A stretch of 64,000 nucleotides of DNA from Burkholderia multivorans ATCC BAA-247. GTDB taxonomy: Bacteria > Pseudomonadota > Gammaproteobacteria > Burkholderiales > Burkholderiaceae. The notes beneath the pieces were generated by a model. That model made no database searches. It worked only from the letters and a program-made list of their open reading frames with translations, and was not told where the DNA came from. Shown here piece after piece: positions 1-10,385 of the stretch. The translations under genes were made by a program, and so were the position numbers. The stretch covers positions 248,001 to 312,000 of the forward strand of contig NZ_CP009832.1 in NCBI RefSeq assembly GCF_000959525.1, given 5' to 3'. The stretch's first letter is position 1, and each line of letters begins with the position of its first letter.

Positions 1-2217
1 GAACTGGTCGCCGATCCGGTCGACGAGGCATCGAAGGTCGTGCCGCTCGGCGCGCCGCATCCCAAGATTCCGCTGCCGCGCAACCTGTACGGCGACGAGC
101 GTCCCAACTCGATGGGCCTCGATCTGTCGAACGAGCATCGTCTCGCGTCGCTGTCGTCCGCGCTGCTCGCGAGCGCGCATCATCCGTGGCGCGCGGCGCC
201 GATGCTCGCCGACGACGCGCTCGCCGACGCGCCGGCGCGCGACGTACGCAATCCGGCCGACCAGCGCGACATCGTCGGCACGGTCAGCGAAGCGACGGCC
301 GAGCACGTGAGCGCGGCGCTCGCGCATGCGGTCACGGCCGCGCCGATCTGGCAGGCGACGCCGGTCGATGCACGCGCCGACTGCCTCGTGCGCGCGGCCG
401 ATCTGCTCGAAGCGCAGATGCACACGCTGATGGGCCTGATCGTGCGCGAAGCCGGCAAGTCGCTGCCGAACGCGATCGCGGAAATCCGCGAAGCGGTCGA
501 CTTCCTGCGCTACTACGCGGCGCAGATCCGCGGCGAATTCTCGAACGATACGCATCGTCCGCTCGGCCCGGTCGTCTGCATCAGCCCGTGGAACTTCCCG
601 CTCGCGATCTTCATGGGCCAGGTCGCCGCCGCGCTCGCGGCCGGCAACACGGTGCTCGCGAAGCCTGCGGAGCAGACGCCGCTGATCGCCGCGCAGGCCG
701 TGCGCCTGCTGCGCGAGGCCGGCGTGCCGGCCGGCGCGGTGCAGCTGCTGCCGGGCGACGGCGAGACGGTCGGCGCGGCGCTCGTCGCCGATCCGCGCAC
801 GCGCGCGGTGATGTTCACGGGCTCGACCGAGGTTGCGCGCCTGATCAACAAGACGCTGTCCACGCGCCTCGACCCGGACGGCAAGCCGATTCCGCTGATC
901 GCCGAAACGGGCGGCCAGAACGCGATGATCGTCGACTCGTCGGCGCTCGCGGAACAGGTCGTCGCGGACGTGATGCAGTCGTCGTTCGACTCGGCCGGTC
1001 AACGGTGTTCGGCGCTGCGCGTTCTGTGTCTGCAGGACGACGTCGCCGATCGCACGCTGACGATGCTCAAGGGCGCGATGCAGGAACTGTCGCTCGGCAA
1101 CCCGGACCGTCTGTCGACCGACGTCGGCCCGGTGATCGACGCGGACGCGAAGCGCACGATCGACGCACATATCGCGACGATGAAGGACAAGGGCCATGCG
1201 GTCACGCAGCTCGCGATGCCGGAAGCGTGCGCGCACGGCACGTTCGTGCCGCCGACGCTGATCGAGATCGGCAGCATCGACGAACTGAAGCGCGAAGTGT
1301 TCGGCCCCGTGCTGCACGTCGTGCGCTATCGCCGCAGCCAGCTCGACAAGCTGCTCGAGCAGATCCGCGCGACGGGCTACGGCCTCACGCTCGGGATCCA
1401 TACGCGGATCGACGAGACGATCGCGCACGTGATCTCGCGCGCGCACGTCGGCAACATCTACGTGAACCGCAACGTGATCGGCGCGGTGGTCGGCGTGCAG
1501 CCGTTCGGCGGCGAAGGGCTCTCCGGTACCGGGCCGAAGGCCGGCGGCGCGCTGTATCTGCAGCGTCTGCTCGCGACGCGTCCGTCGGGCCTGCCGCGTT
1601 CGCTCGCGCAGTCGCTCGTCGCGGACGGCGCGGTGGAAGGCGGCGAGCGTGCGCACCCGGCGGCGGCGCTCACGGCACTGCGCGACTGGCTGATCGAGCA
1701 GCGCGAGCCGGCGCTGGCCGCGCGCTGCGACGGCTACCTCGCGCAGGTGCCGGCCGGCGCGACCGCCGTGCTGACGGGGCCGACGGGCGAGCGAAACACG
1801 TATACACTCGGCCCGCGCGGCACGGTGCTGTGCGTCGCAGCGACGCCGTCCGGCGCACGCGCGCAGCTCGCGGCGGTGCTCGCGACCGGCAACCGCGCGC
1901 TGTTCTCGGGCGCGGCCGGCGAGGCGCTGGTCGCCGCGCTGCCCGCCTCGCTGAAGGCGCATGCGACGGTGCGCAAGCAGGCCGACGCGGCGTTCGACGC
2001 GGTGCTGTTCGAAGGCGACAGCGACGAACTGCTGACGCTCGTGAAGGAAGTCGCGCAGCGGCCGGGCCCGATCGTGTCGGTGCAGGGCGTGTCCGCGGGC
2101 GCGTTCGAGCACGGCGACGCGGAGGACTACGCGCTCGAGCGGCTGTTGACCGAGCGCTCGGTCAGCGTGAATACGGCCGCGGCGGGCGGCAATGCGAATT
2201 TGATGACGATCGGCTGA
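1..2217 (+). CDS. putA: Bifunctional proline dehydrogenase / P5C dehydrogenase PutA, C-terminal part (5' end outside window)
   Basis: The reading frame is already open at base 1, so the gene starts upstream. About 738 codons are visible. They cover the delta-1-pyrroline-5-carboxylate dehydrogenase half and the C-terminal region of PutA, which oxidises P5C semialdehyde to glutamate with NAD. The aldehyde-dehydrogenase fold is clear: SPWNFPLAIF in the nucleotide-binding part, FTGSTEVA, the general-base AETGGQN motif, the catalytic cysteine in SAGQRCSAL (about base 1003-1015) and QPFGGEGLSGTGPK near the end of the domain. A further ~200 residues after the ALDH domain match the extra C-terminal domain of long PutA proteins. 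The proline dehydrogenase half and any DNA-binding N-terminus cannot be judged here. Confidence 0.95.
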   Translation, partial: ELVADPVDEASKVVPLGAPHPKIPLPRNLYGDERPNSMGLDLSNEHRLASLSSALLASAHHPWRAAPMLADDALADAPARDVRNPADQRDIVGTVSEATAEHVSAALAHAVTAAPIWQATPVDARADCLVRAADLLEAQMHTLMGLIVREAGKSLPNAIAEIREAVDFLRYYAAQIRGEFSNDTHRPLGPVVCISPWNFPLAIFMGQVAAALAAGNTVLAKPAEQTPLIAAQAVRLLREAGVPAGAVQLLPGDGETVGAALVADPRTRAVMFTGSTEVARLINKTLSTRLDPDGKPIPLIAETGGQNAMIVDSSALAEQVVADVMQSSFDSAGQRCSALRVLCLQDDVADRTLTMLKGAMQELSLGNPDRLSTDVGPVIDADAKRTIDAHIATMKDKGHAVTQLAMPEACAHGTFVPPTLIEIGSIDELKREVFGPVLHVVRYRRSQLDKLLEQIRATGYGLTLGIHTRIDETIAHVISRAHVGNIYVNRNVIGAVVGVQPFGGEGLSGTGPKAGGALYLQRLLATRPSGLPRSLAQSLVADGAVEGGERAHPAAALTALRDWLIEQREPALAARCDGYLAQVPAGATAVLTGPTGERNTYTLGPRGTVLCVAATPSGARAQLAAVLATGNRALFSGAAGEALVAALPASLKAHATVRKQADAAFDAVLFEGDSDELLTLVKEVAQRPGPIVSVQGVSAGAFEHGDAEDYALERLLTERSVSVNTAAAGGNANLMTIG

Positions 2218-2301
2218 CCATCCTTGCCGCTCGGCTCAAACAATGGAAGCGGCAAGGCGATCCCGAAGCCGCTCCACTTACCCTGGTACCTAGGAGATGC
2301 T

Positions 2302-3441
2302 ATGCAACACACGATGAAAAAGCTGGCAGGCGCGACGTTCGTCGCTGTCATGTCGCTGGCGGGGACGGCTCACGCGGACGACGTGAAAATCGGTTACGCA
2401 GGGCCGATGACGGGCGCGCAGGCGCACTACGGCAAGGATATGCAGAACGGGATCGTGCTCGCGCTGGAGGATTTCAACGCGACGAACCCGAAGATCGGCG
2501 GCAAGCCGGTCAAGTTCGTGCTCGAAACGGCGGACGACCAGGCTGACCCGCGCACCGGCACGACGGTCGCGCAGAAGCTCGTCGACGACGGCATCAAGGG
2601 CATGCTCGGCCACTTCAACTCGGGCACGACGATCCCGGCTTCGCGCATCTATGCGAACGCGGGCATTCCGGAAATCGCGATGGCAACGGCGCCGGAATAC
2701 ACGCAGCAGGGCTACAAGACGACGTTCCGGATGATGACGTCCGACACGCAGCAGGGTTCGGTGGCGGGCACGTTCGCATCGAAGGATCTCGGCATGAAGC
2801 GCATCGCGATCGTCGACGATCGCACCGCGTACGGCCAGGGTCTCGCCGACCAGTTCGAGAAGGCCGCGAAGGCCGGCGGCGCGACGATCGTCGACCGCGA
2901 GTTCACGAACGACAAGGCCGTCGACTTCAAGGCGATCCTGACGAAGCTGAAGGCCGCGAAGCCGGACCTGATCTACTACGGCGGCGCGGATTCGCAGGCA
3001 GCGCCGATGGTCAAGCAGATGAAGGCGCTCGGCATCACGGCGCCGCTGATGAGCGGCGAAATGGTGAAGACGCCGACGTTCCTGAAGATCGCGGGCAACG
3101 CGGCGGAAGGCACGATCGCGTCGCTGGCCGGTCTGCCGCTCGACGAGATGCCCGGCGGCAAGGCGTATGCGGAGAAGTACAAGAAGCGCTTCGGCGAAGA
3201 CGTGCAGACCTACTCGCCGTACTCGTACGACGGCGCGATGGCGATGCTGAACGCGATGAAGAAGGCCGATTCGACGGATCCGGCGAAGTACCTGCCGGTG
3301 CTCGCGAAGACCGACATGGCCGGCGTCACGTCGACGCATGTCGCGTACGACGCGAAGGGCGACCTGAAGAACGGCGGCATCACGATGTACAAGGTCGAGA
3401 AGGGCGAGTGGAAGCCGCTGAAGAGCATCGGCGGCAAGTAA
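2302..3441 (+). CDS. Branched-chain amino-acid ABC transporter, periplasmic substrate-binding protein (LivK/LivJ type)
   Basis: A 379-residue periplasmic binding protein of the Leu/Ile/Val family (type I fold). Residues 1-25 form a signal peptide (MKK, hydrophobic core, AHA cleavage motif), and the mature protein opens with the typical DDVKIGYAGPMTGAQA. The start at 2302 has AGGAG 5-10 bases upstream. The frame stays open a little further upstream, but that stretch has no ribosome site and would bury the signal peptide. It follows putA by 84 bases in the same direction, yet no permease or ATPase genes accompany it, so it must share a transporter encoded elsewhere. The exact ligand cannot be read from sequence. 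Confidence 0.9.
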   Translation: MQHTMKKLAGATFVAVMSLAGTAHADDVKIGYAGPMTGAQAHYGKDMQNGIVLALEDFNATNPKIGGKPVKFVLETADDQADPRTGTTVAQKLVDDGIKGMLGHFNSGTTIPASRIYANAGIPEIAMATAPEYTQQGYKTTFRMMTSDTQQGSVAGTFASKDLGMKRIAIVDDRTAYGQGLADQFEKAAKAGGATIVDREFTNDKAVDFKAILTKLKAAKPDLIYYGGADSQAAPMVKQMKALGITAPLMSGEMVKTPTFLKIAGNAAEGTIASLAGLPLDEMPGGKAYAEKYKKRFGEDVQTYSPYSYDGAMAMLNAMKKADSTDPAKYLPVLAKTDMAGVTSTHVAYDAKGDLKNGGITMYKVEKGEWKPLKSIGGK

Positions 3442-3511
3442 GCCGCACGGTGTAGCTACAGCAGCATGACGGCCGGGCCGCGGGATCCCGCGGCGCCGGT
3501 CCGGCATTCGG

Positions 3512-3553
3512 AACCCGTCGCGAGCGTCGAGCGCTCGCGGCGGGTTTTGTTTT
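3512..3553 (+). terminator. Rho-independent terminator after the LivK-like gene
   Basis: A 13-bp near-perfect stem (3514-3526 with 3532-3544, one G-T wobble) with a 5-base loop is followed by TTTTGTTTTT. It ends transcription of the binding-protein gene 70 bases after its stop codon. Confidence 0.85.
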
Positions 3554-3658
3554 TCGGCGGTCGAGCGATGGGGCGGCGACTTGACTTCGTCGAGCGCCGT
3601 ATCGCCGCATCGACCGGTACCCGCGACACGCGCGCGAATTCGCGAATCGGGCGCGCCG

Positions 3659-5311
3659 TCACTGCGGATACGCGCGCTCGAGCAGCGCGCCGACGTCGAT
3701 CGCATGCGGGTCGAACGCGCCGGCCACGCGCCCCCACGACGCTTCGCCGAGCCGCGTCGCGATGAACGCATCCGACACGGCCGCCGGCGCATCGCGTCGC
3801 AGCAGGCAGGCCTGGGCCGTTAGCGCGAGCCGCTGGGCGAACAGGCGCGCCGACGCCTCGAGCGTGTCGGCCGGCGCGGCGAGCATCGCGCGCAGCGCGT
3901 CGAGCGCCGCGCGGATGCGCGGTTCGCCGGCGCCGAGCTCGCTCAGTTCGGCGAACAGCGCGGCAGCCGAATCGGGCTCGCGCGACACCGCGCGCAGCAC
4001 GTCGAGGCACATCACGTTGCCCGAGCCTTCCCAGATCGAATTGACGGGCGCCTCGCGGAACAGCCGCGCGATCGGGCCGTCGTCGACGTAGCCGTTGCCG
4101 CCGAACACTTCCATGACCTCGCCGGTCAGCTCGACCGCCCGCTTGCAGACCCAGAATTTCGCGGCCGGCGTGACGATCCGCTTCCATGCGCGCTCGCGCG
4201 GCGAGTCGTCGTGCTCGAACGCATCGGCGAGCCGCATCGCGAGCACGAGCGCGGCTTCGCTTTCGAGCGCGAGATCGGCGAGCACCGTGCGCATCAGCGG
4301 CTGCTCGGCGAGCGCGCGGCCGAACGCGTGGCGCTGGCGCGTGTACGCGATCGCCTGCACGACGCCCTGGCGCAGCATCGCCGCGCTGCCGAGCACGCAG
4401 TTGAGCCGCGTGTAGGTCGCCATGTCGATGATGGTCGGGATCCCGCGCCCTTCGTCGCCGAGCATGATGCCCCACGCGTCGTCGAGCTCGATCTCGCTGC
4501 TCGAATTGCTGCGGTTGCCGACCTTGTTCTTCAGACGCTGGATCTCGACCGCGTTCTTCGTGCCGTCCGGCCGCCAGCGCGGCACGTAGAAGCACGACGG
4601 GCTGCCGGCTTCGGTGCGCGCGACGACGAGGTGCGCGTCGCACATCGGCGCCGAGAAGAACCACTTGTGGCCGCGCAGCCGGTATTCGCCGCCGCGTCCG
4701 CCCGCGCCGGCCGGCGTCGCGAGCGTCGTGTTCGCGCGCACGTCCGAGCCGCCCTGTTTCTCGGTCATCCCCATGCCGAACCAGATCGAGCGCTTGTCGG
4801 CGATCGGCACGTCGCGCGCATCGTAGTCGTCGCTGTACAGCTTGTCGCGCAGCGCTTCCCAGAGCGCGGGCTCCTTCTGCAGCACCGGAATCGCGGCCTG
4901 CGTCATCGTCGCCGGGCACAGCGTGCCGGCCTCGATCTGCCCGTGCAGATAGAAGCCGGCGGCGGTCGCGGCCCAGCGGCCGCGCCGCGTATCGCGAAAC
5001 GCGAGCGACACGAAGCCTTCGTTCCGGTACAGCCCGAGCAACGCGTGCCACGCGGGATGGAACTCGACGCGGTCGATCCGGCGGCCGCGCCGGTCGAACA
5101 CGTTCAGTTCCGGCGTATGGCGATTCGCTTCGTCGGCGAGCCGCGCGGTATCGGCGCTGCCGAGCCGCGCGCCGTATGCGTCGAGCTGCGGCACGGCCCA
5201 GTCCGCGCCTGCGCGCGCGAGCGCGTCGCGCAGCGCGATGTCGGTCGCGAACGGGTTATAGTCGACCAGTTCGTCGAACTGGTTCGTGACGACGTGGGTC
5301 GGTTCGCTCAT
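3659..5311 (-). CDS. AidB-type acyl-CoA dehydrogenase family protein
   Basis: A 550-residue flavoprotein of the acyl-CoA dehydrogenase superfamily. The length and N-terminal block (NPFATDIALRDAL, FHPAWHALL) resemble E. coli AidB rather than the ~380-residue short-chain enzymes. FAD and fold motifs visible include MTEKQGGSDVRANTT, GHKWFFSAPMCDAHLV, YTRQRHAFGRAL and GGNGYVDD/EGSGNVMCLD near the C-terminal half. AidB proteins belong to the adaptive response to alkylation or acid stress in enterics, while in Burkholderia many paralogues may simply oxidise acyl-CoAs, so the substrate is not assigned. The start MSEPTHVV is chosen because AGGAGA precedes it; the longer open frame upstream runs into the promoter of the divergent TetR gene. 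Confidence 0.85.
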   Translation of the reverse strand: MSEPTHVVTNQFDELVDYNPFATDIALRDALARAGADWAVPQLDAYGARLGSADTARLADEANRHTPELNVFDRRGRRIDRVEFHPAWHALLGLYRNEGFVSLAFRDTRRGRWAATAAGFYLHGQIEAGTLCPATMTQAAIPVLQKEPALWEALRDKLYSDDYDARDVPIADKRSIWFGMGMTEKQGGSDVRANTTLATPAGAGGRGGEYRLRGHKWFFSAPMCDAHLVVARTEAGSPSCFYVPRWRPDGTKNAVEIQRLKNKVGNRSNSSSEIELDDAWGIMLGDEGRGIPTIIDMATYTRLNCVLGSAAMLRQGVVQAIAYTRQRHAFGRALAEQPLMRTVLADLALESEAALVLAMRLADAFEHDDSPRERAWKRIVTPAAKFWVCKRAVELTGEVMEVFGGNGYVDDGPIARLFREAPVNSIWEGSGNVMCLDVLRAVSREPDSAAALFAELSELGAGEPRIRAALDALRAMLAAPADTLEASARLFAQRLALTAQACLLRRDAPAAVSDAFIATRLGEASWGRVAGAFDPHAIDVGALLERAYPQ

Positions 5312-5400
5312 CGAATGTCTCCTGTCGGCGCGGCCGCGCGTTCGACCCGCGTGGGGCCGCGCGACGAAGCGCGTTCGTCTCGAATTCGAGGGTAGCAAAT

Positions 5401-6069
5401 ATGCCGCCGCGACATGTTCAGGTTCCCGCGCCGTCCGGCTCGCCCGCGGCGCCTTCCGCGCCGGTGCTGCGCCGCCGGCCGCGGCAGCCGCGCGCACGCG
5501 CGAGTTCGGACGCGCTGCAGCAGGCGTTCGTTCAGCTTTTGCGCGAGCGCGGCTACGCGAAGACGACGATCCGCGAGATCGCGGCGGTGGCCGGCGTCAG
5601 CGTCGGCACGTTCTACGAGTACTTCGGCGACAAGCAGAGCCTCGCGGCCTTCTGCATCCACCGTCACGTGCTTGCGCTGGCCGAGCGGCTGCGCGAGGCG
5701 GCGCACGCGCTGCGCGGCGAGGCGCGCGCCGCGCTGGCCGCCGCCTTCGTCGATCTGCAGGTCGATGCGGCTGCCGGCGACGCGGCGCTGTGGAGCCTGC
5801 TGTTCGCGCTCGAGCGGCAGGTGTCGTCGCTGGTCGCGTATCGCCGGCATTACGACGCGTATGTCGCGCTGTGGCGCGACGCGCTCGCGTACACGGCGGA
5901 CCCGCCGCCGGCTGCGCGTCTCGATGCCATCGCGCGCATGGCGCATACGATCTGCTACGGCGGCATCTCGCAGGCGCTGCTGACGCTCGGCCCCGCGTGG
6001 GACGCCGCCGCGTTGCGCGGCGAGCTGCACGCGGCGCTGCGCGCGTATCTGGCCGTGCTGCCCGCCTGA
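5401..6069 (+). CDS. TetR/AcrR family transcriptional regulator
   Basis: A 222-residue one-component repressor. After a basic Pro/Ala/Arg-rich leader of ~35 residues comes a TetR helix-turn-helix at about residues 40-85 (TTIREIAAVAGVSVGTFYEYFGDK is the recognition block), followed by an all-helical ligand domain. It is transcribed divergently from the AidB-like dehydrogenase with only 89 bases between the two start codons. The usual TetR layout therefore suggests it controls that neighbour and itself through the shared promoter region. The ligand is unknown. The annotated start is the first methionine; a later start would cost only the disordered leader. Confidence 0.85.
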   Translation: MPPRHVQVPAPSGSPAAPSAPVLRRRPRQPRARASSDALQQAFVQLLRERGYAKTTIREIAAVAGVSVGTFYEYFGDKQSLAAFCIHRHVLALAERLREAAHALRGEARAALAAAFVDLQVDAAAGDAALWSLLFALERQVSSLVAYRRHYDAYVALWRDALAYTADPPPAARLDAIARMAHTICYGGISQALLTLGPAWDAAALRGELHAALRAYLAVLPA

Positions 6070-6286
6070 GCGCGCCGGCCGTAGCCGGCAATGCCCGACG
6101 CGCATGCCGGCGCCGCCGGTGTGCCCGGCCGCTGAACCGTTTTCCTCGTTCGCCATGAGCAAAATGCATGGCCGCCATGACGAACTTTCGGTTGTCCGCC
6201 GATATTGGCTCGGGCTAAATCATGCGGAACGCGCAGGCCGCGCGAGCGTGCGGCCGGCCCGACAGACACCGGAAGGAGGAGGAGAC

Positions 6287-7441
<1,155 letters not shown>

Positions 7442-7483
7442 GCGCGGCGCCCCCGCCGCTGCAATCGACAACAGGAGATCACG

Positions 7484-8272
7484 ATGAAACCCACGCACTC
7501 CCTGAAACTGGCGATCGCGCTCGCATGCGCGCTCGGTTCCGCCGCGGCCGTCGCCGACGCGCAGACGCTGCGCTTCGGCCTCGAGGCGCAATATCCGCCG
7601 TTCGAGTCGAAAGCGCCGAACGGCGAACTGCAGGGCTTCGACATCGACGTCGGCAATGCGGTGTGCGAAACCGCGAAGCTGACGTGCAAATGGATCGAGA
7701 CCTCGTTCGACGGGCTGATTCCGGCGCTGAAGGGCCGCAAGTTCGATGCGATCAACTCGGCGATGAACGCGACCGAGCAGCGCCGCCAGGCGATCGACTT
7801 CACGACGATCATCTACCGCGTGCCGACGCAGCTGATCGCGCGCACCGGCAGCGGGCTGCTGCCGACGCCCGAATCGCTGAAGGGCAAGCGCGTCGGCGTG
7901 CTGCAGGCGTCGATTCAGGAAACCTATGCGAAGGCGCACTGGGAGCCGGCCGGCGTCGCGATCGTCGCGTATCAGGATCAGAACCAGGCCTATGCCGATC
8001 TCGTCGCCGGCCGCCTCGATGCGACGCTCGTGCTCGCGCCGGCCGGCCAGCGCGGGTTCCTGTCGCGTCCGGACGGCAAGGGCTTCTCGTTCGTCGGTCA
8101 GCCGGTGCGCGACGACCGGATCCTCGGCAGCGGCATCGCGTTCGGCTTGCGCAAGGGCGACGACGCGCTGAAGGCGAAGCTCGACGCGGCGATCGACAAG
8201 CTGAAGGCGGACGGCACCGTGAAGTCGCTCGGCCGCAAGTACTTCGGCGACATCGACATCTCGGCGAAGTAA
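7484..8272 (+). CDS. Polar/basic amino-acid ABC transporter, periplasmic substrate-binding protein (ArgT/HisJ type)
   Basis: 262 residues with a signal peptide (MKPTHSLKLAIALACALG..., cleavage near AVADA|QT) followed by the SBP_bac_3 fold: TLRFGLEAQYPPFESKAPNGELQGFDIDVGNAVC, then SFDGLIPALKGRKFDAINSAMNATEQRRQAIDF. These blocks match lysine/arginine/ornithine/histidine binding proteins. GAGATC lies just upstream of the start, which is 42 bases after the aminotransferase stop. No permease or ATPase is encoded nearby, so the membrane part must come from another locus. Confidence 0.88.
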   Translation: MKPTHSLKLAIALACALGSAAAVADAQTLRFGLEAQYPPFESKAPNGELQGFDIDVGNAVCETAKLTCKWIETSFDGLIPALKGRKFDAINSAMNATEQRRQAIDFTTIIYRVPTQLIARTGSGLLPTPESLKGKRVGVLQASIQETYAKAHWEPAGVAIVAYQDQNQAYADLVAGRLDATLVLAPAGQRGFLSRPDGKGFSFVGQPVRDDRILGSGIAFGLRKGDDALKAKLDAAIDKLKADGTVKSLGRKYFGDIDISAK

Positions 8273-8285
8273 GCGGGACCGCACG

Positions 8286-9716
8286 ATGTCGATGCCGGAT
8301 ACGGCCGCCGCGCGCGGCACGCCGCGCGCGGCGCGGCTGTCGGATACCGCGCTCGAAGCGGCGCTCGTCGCCGAGCTCGGCGACGAATGCGTGACGCGCG
8401 CGGCCGACATCGAGCCGCGCTACTTCACCGCGTACAACGAGCGGCCCGGCGTGCGGCCGCGTGCGCTGGTGCGCCCGCGCAGCGTCGACGAGGTGTCGCG
8501 CGCGCTGGCGCTCTGTACGCGACTTGTGCAGCCCGTCGTGCCGCAGGGCGGGCTCACCGGCCTCGCGCGTGGCGCGGTCGCGCTCGGCGGCGAAGTCGTG
8601 CTGTCGATGGAGCGCTTTGCGGGCATCGACGCGCTCGACGCGGCGGCGGGCACGCTCACCGTGCGCGCCGGCACGCCGCTGCAGGTCGTGCAGGAAGCAG
8701 CCGATGCCGCCGGCTTCACGTTCGGCGTCGATCTCGGCGCACGCGGCTCGTGCCAGATCGGCGGGATGCTCGCGACCAATGCGGGCGGCACGCGCGCGAT
8801 CCGCTACGGGACGATGCGCGAGCAGGTGCTCGGGCTCGAAGCGGTGCTCGCGGACGGCACGGTCGTCTCGTCGATGAACCGGATGCTGAAGAACAATGCG
8901 GGCTACGACCTCAAGCAGCTGTTCATCGGCAGCGAGGGCACGCTCGGCGTCGTCACGCGCGCCGTGCTGCGGCTGCATCCGAAGCTCGCCGCGCCGGCCA
9001 CGGCGCTGTGCCGCGTGCGCGACTACGAGGCCGTCGTCGCGCTGTGGAACCGGATGCGCACGTTGCCGGAACTCGTCAGCTTCGAAGCGATGTGGCCCGC
9101 GTTCTACGACTACGTCGCGCGTCATACGCCGGGTGTCGCGGCACCGTTCGCGGCCGACGGCGGCTTTGCGGTGCTGATCGAATGCGCAACGAGCGCGCCG
9201 GGGCGCGACGCGCGCGCCGCGCTCGAAACGGCGCTCGCCGATGCGATCGACGCCGGGCTTGCCGACGATGCGGCGCTCGCGACGTCCGAGCGGCAGGCAC
9301 GCGACTTGTGGACGCTGCGCGAAGGGCTTGCCATCGATGCACTGCCGAATCTGGTGAATTTCGACGTCAGTCTGCCGACCGGAGACCTCGGCGCATTCGC
9401 CGCACGTTGCGACGCGGCGCTGCGTGCGCGCTGGCCCGATATCGTGTGTCTGTTCTTCGGCCATGTCGGCGACGGCAACGTGCATATCGGCGTGTCGCTC
9501 GCCGCGATGACCGACGCGGACGCCGACGAGATCGATCGCCGTACCTACGCGATCGTGCGCGAGATGGGCGGCTCGGTCTCGGCCGAACACGGGATCGGCG
9601 TGCTGAAGCGCGACTATCTCGCGCACACGCGCAGCGATTCGGAAATCGCGCTGATGCGCACGTTGAAGGCCGCGCTCGACCCCGGCGGCATCCTGAATCC
9701 CGGCAAGGTGCTGTGA
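8286..9716 (+). CDS. FAD-linked 2-hydroxyacid dehydrogenase (GlcD / D-2-hydroxyglutarate dehydrogenase family)
   Basis: 476 residues. The N-terminal FAD_binding_4 (PCMH) domain shows ALVRPRSVDEVSRAL, VVPQGGLTGLARGAV and IGGMLATNAGGTRAIRYGTMREQVLGLEAVLADG. The C-terminal FAD-oxidase domain has the metal/active-site block LFFGHVGDGNVHIGV and ends SAEHGIGVLKRDYL...LDPGGILNPGKVL. Such enzymes oxidise D-lactate, glycolate or D-2-hydroxyglutarate and pass electrons to a cytochrome, ETF or quinone. It starts 13 bases after the binding-protein gene, so all three are probably one operon. The specific hydroxyacid cannot be assigned. Confidence 0.88.
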   Translation: MSMPDTAAARGTPRAARLSDTALEAALVAELGDECVTRAADIEPRYFTAYNERPGVRPRALVRPRSVDEVSRALALCTRLVQPVVPQGGLTGLARGAVALGGEVVLSMERFAGIDALDAAAGTLTVRAGTPLQVVQEAADAAGFTFGVDLGARGSCQIGGMLATNAGGTRAIRYGTMREQVLGLEAVLADGTVVSSMNRMLKNNAGYDLKQLFIGSEGTLGVVTRAVLRLHPKLAAPATALCRVRDYEAVVALWNRMRTLPELVSFEAMWPAFYDYVARHTPGVAAPFAADGGFAVLIECATSAPGRDARAALETALADAIDAGLADDAALATSERQARDLWTLREGLAIDALPNLVNFDVSLPTGDLGAFAARCDAALRARWPDIVCLFFGHVGDGNVHIGVSLAAMTDADADEIDRRTYAIVREMGGSVSAEHGIGVLKRDYLAHTRSDSEIALMRTLKAALDPGGILNPGKVL

Positions 9717-9744
9717 GCGGCGGCGGCCGCGCGGGCGGCGCGCG

Positions 9745-10317
9745 TCAGGCGTCGACCCAGCGCAGCGCACCGATCTTCAGATGCTCGACGACGCTGCGCG
9801 TCCAGTCGAGCTCGGCATCGAGCAGCACCAGCGCGTGCTCGTTGTGCAGCAGGAACAGGCGCGGCACCTGATCGGCCTGCGCGGCGTGGCGCAGCGCTTC
9901 GACGCGCGCGCGCTCGGCTTCGAGCGCGGCAATGCGGCGCTCGAGTTGCTGGCGCGCATCGTCGGCGTCGAGCAGCGGCAGGAAAGCGAGACCCGCGCCG
10001 AACGCCGGAAATTCGCGCACCGGCTCCGCGAGCAGCGCGTACAGCCACGCCTGCCCGGCCGTGTGCCCGGCTTCGGTCAGCGTGTACAGCGTGCGCTCCG
10101 GAAACGCCCCGTCTCGCTCGGTGTCATGCACGACGATGAGCCCGTCGCGCAGCAGCCGCTCGATCGTCTGATAGAGACTCGTGCGCTGTCGCACGTTGAC
10201 GACTTCGTCGTAGCCACGCGCCTTCAGTTGCTGGAGCATCCCGTACGGATGCATCGGTGCTTCGGTCAGCATCGCCAGCACGGCGAGCGCGAGCGGGGAC
10301 GGGCGGGCAGCGGGCAT
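9745..10317 (-). CDS. PadR family transcriptional regulator
   Basis: 190 residues. The N-terminal winged helix is typical PadR (LAVLAMLTEAPMHPYGMLQQLKARGYDEVVNVRQRTSLYQTIERLLRDGLIVV, ending in the TERDGAFPERTLYTLTEAG wing). The C-terminal half contains a coiled-coil-forming stretch (DDARQQLERRIAALEAERARVEAL) used for dimerisation. It is convergent with the FAD dehydrogenase upstream in the window and downstream of cadR on the same strand. A 7-bp-arm palindrome lies directly ahead of the start. No obvious target gene is adjacent, so it may control only itself or a distant effector. Confidence 0.88.
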   Translation of the reverse strand: MPAARPSPLALAVLAMLTEAPMHPYGMLQQLKARGYDEVVNVRQRTSLYQTIERLLRDGLIVVHDTERDGAFPERTLYTLTEAGHTAGQAWLYALLAEPVREFPAFGAGLAFLPLLDADDARQQLERRIAALEAERARVEALRHAAQADQVPRLFLLHNEHALVLLDAELDWTRSVVEHLKIGALRWVDA

Positions 10318-10334
10318 GAATAGTCTCGATATAT

Positions 10335-10353
10335 CTAGTCAAATTATGACTAG
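10335..10353 (-). promoter_or_regulatory. Palindromic operator candidate ahead of padR-like gene
   Basis: A perfect inverted repeat, CTAGTCA-aatta-TGACTAG, sits 18 bases upstream of the PadR-family start. On the minus strand it overlaps a plausible promoter (TTGTCA at 10380-10375, 17-base spacer, GATACT). PadR proteins commonly bind such dyads, so autoregulation is likely. Confidence 0.6.
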
Positions 10354-10385
10354 TATCAGATCGACTATCTGGTTTGACAAGGGTT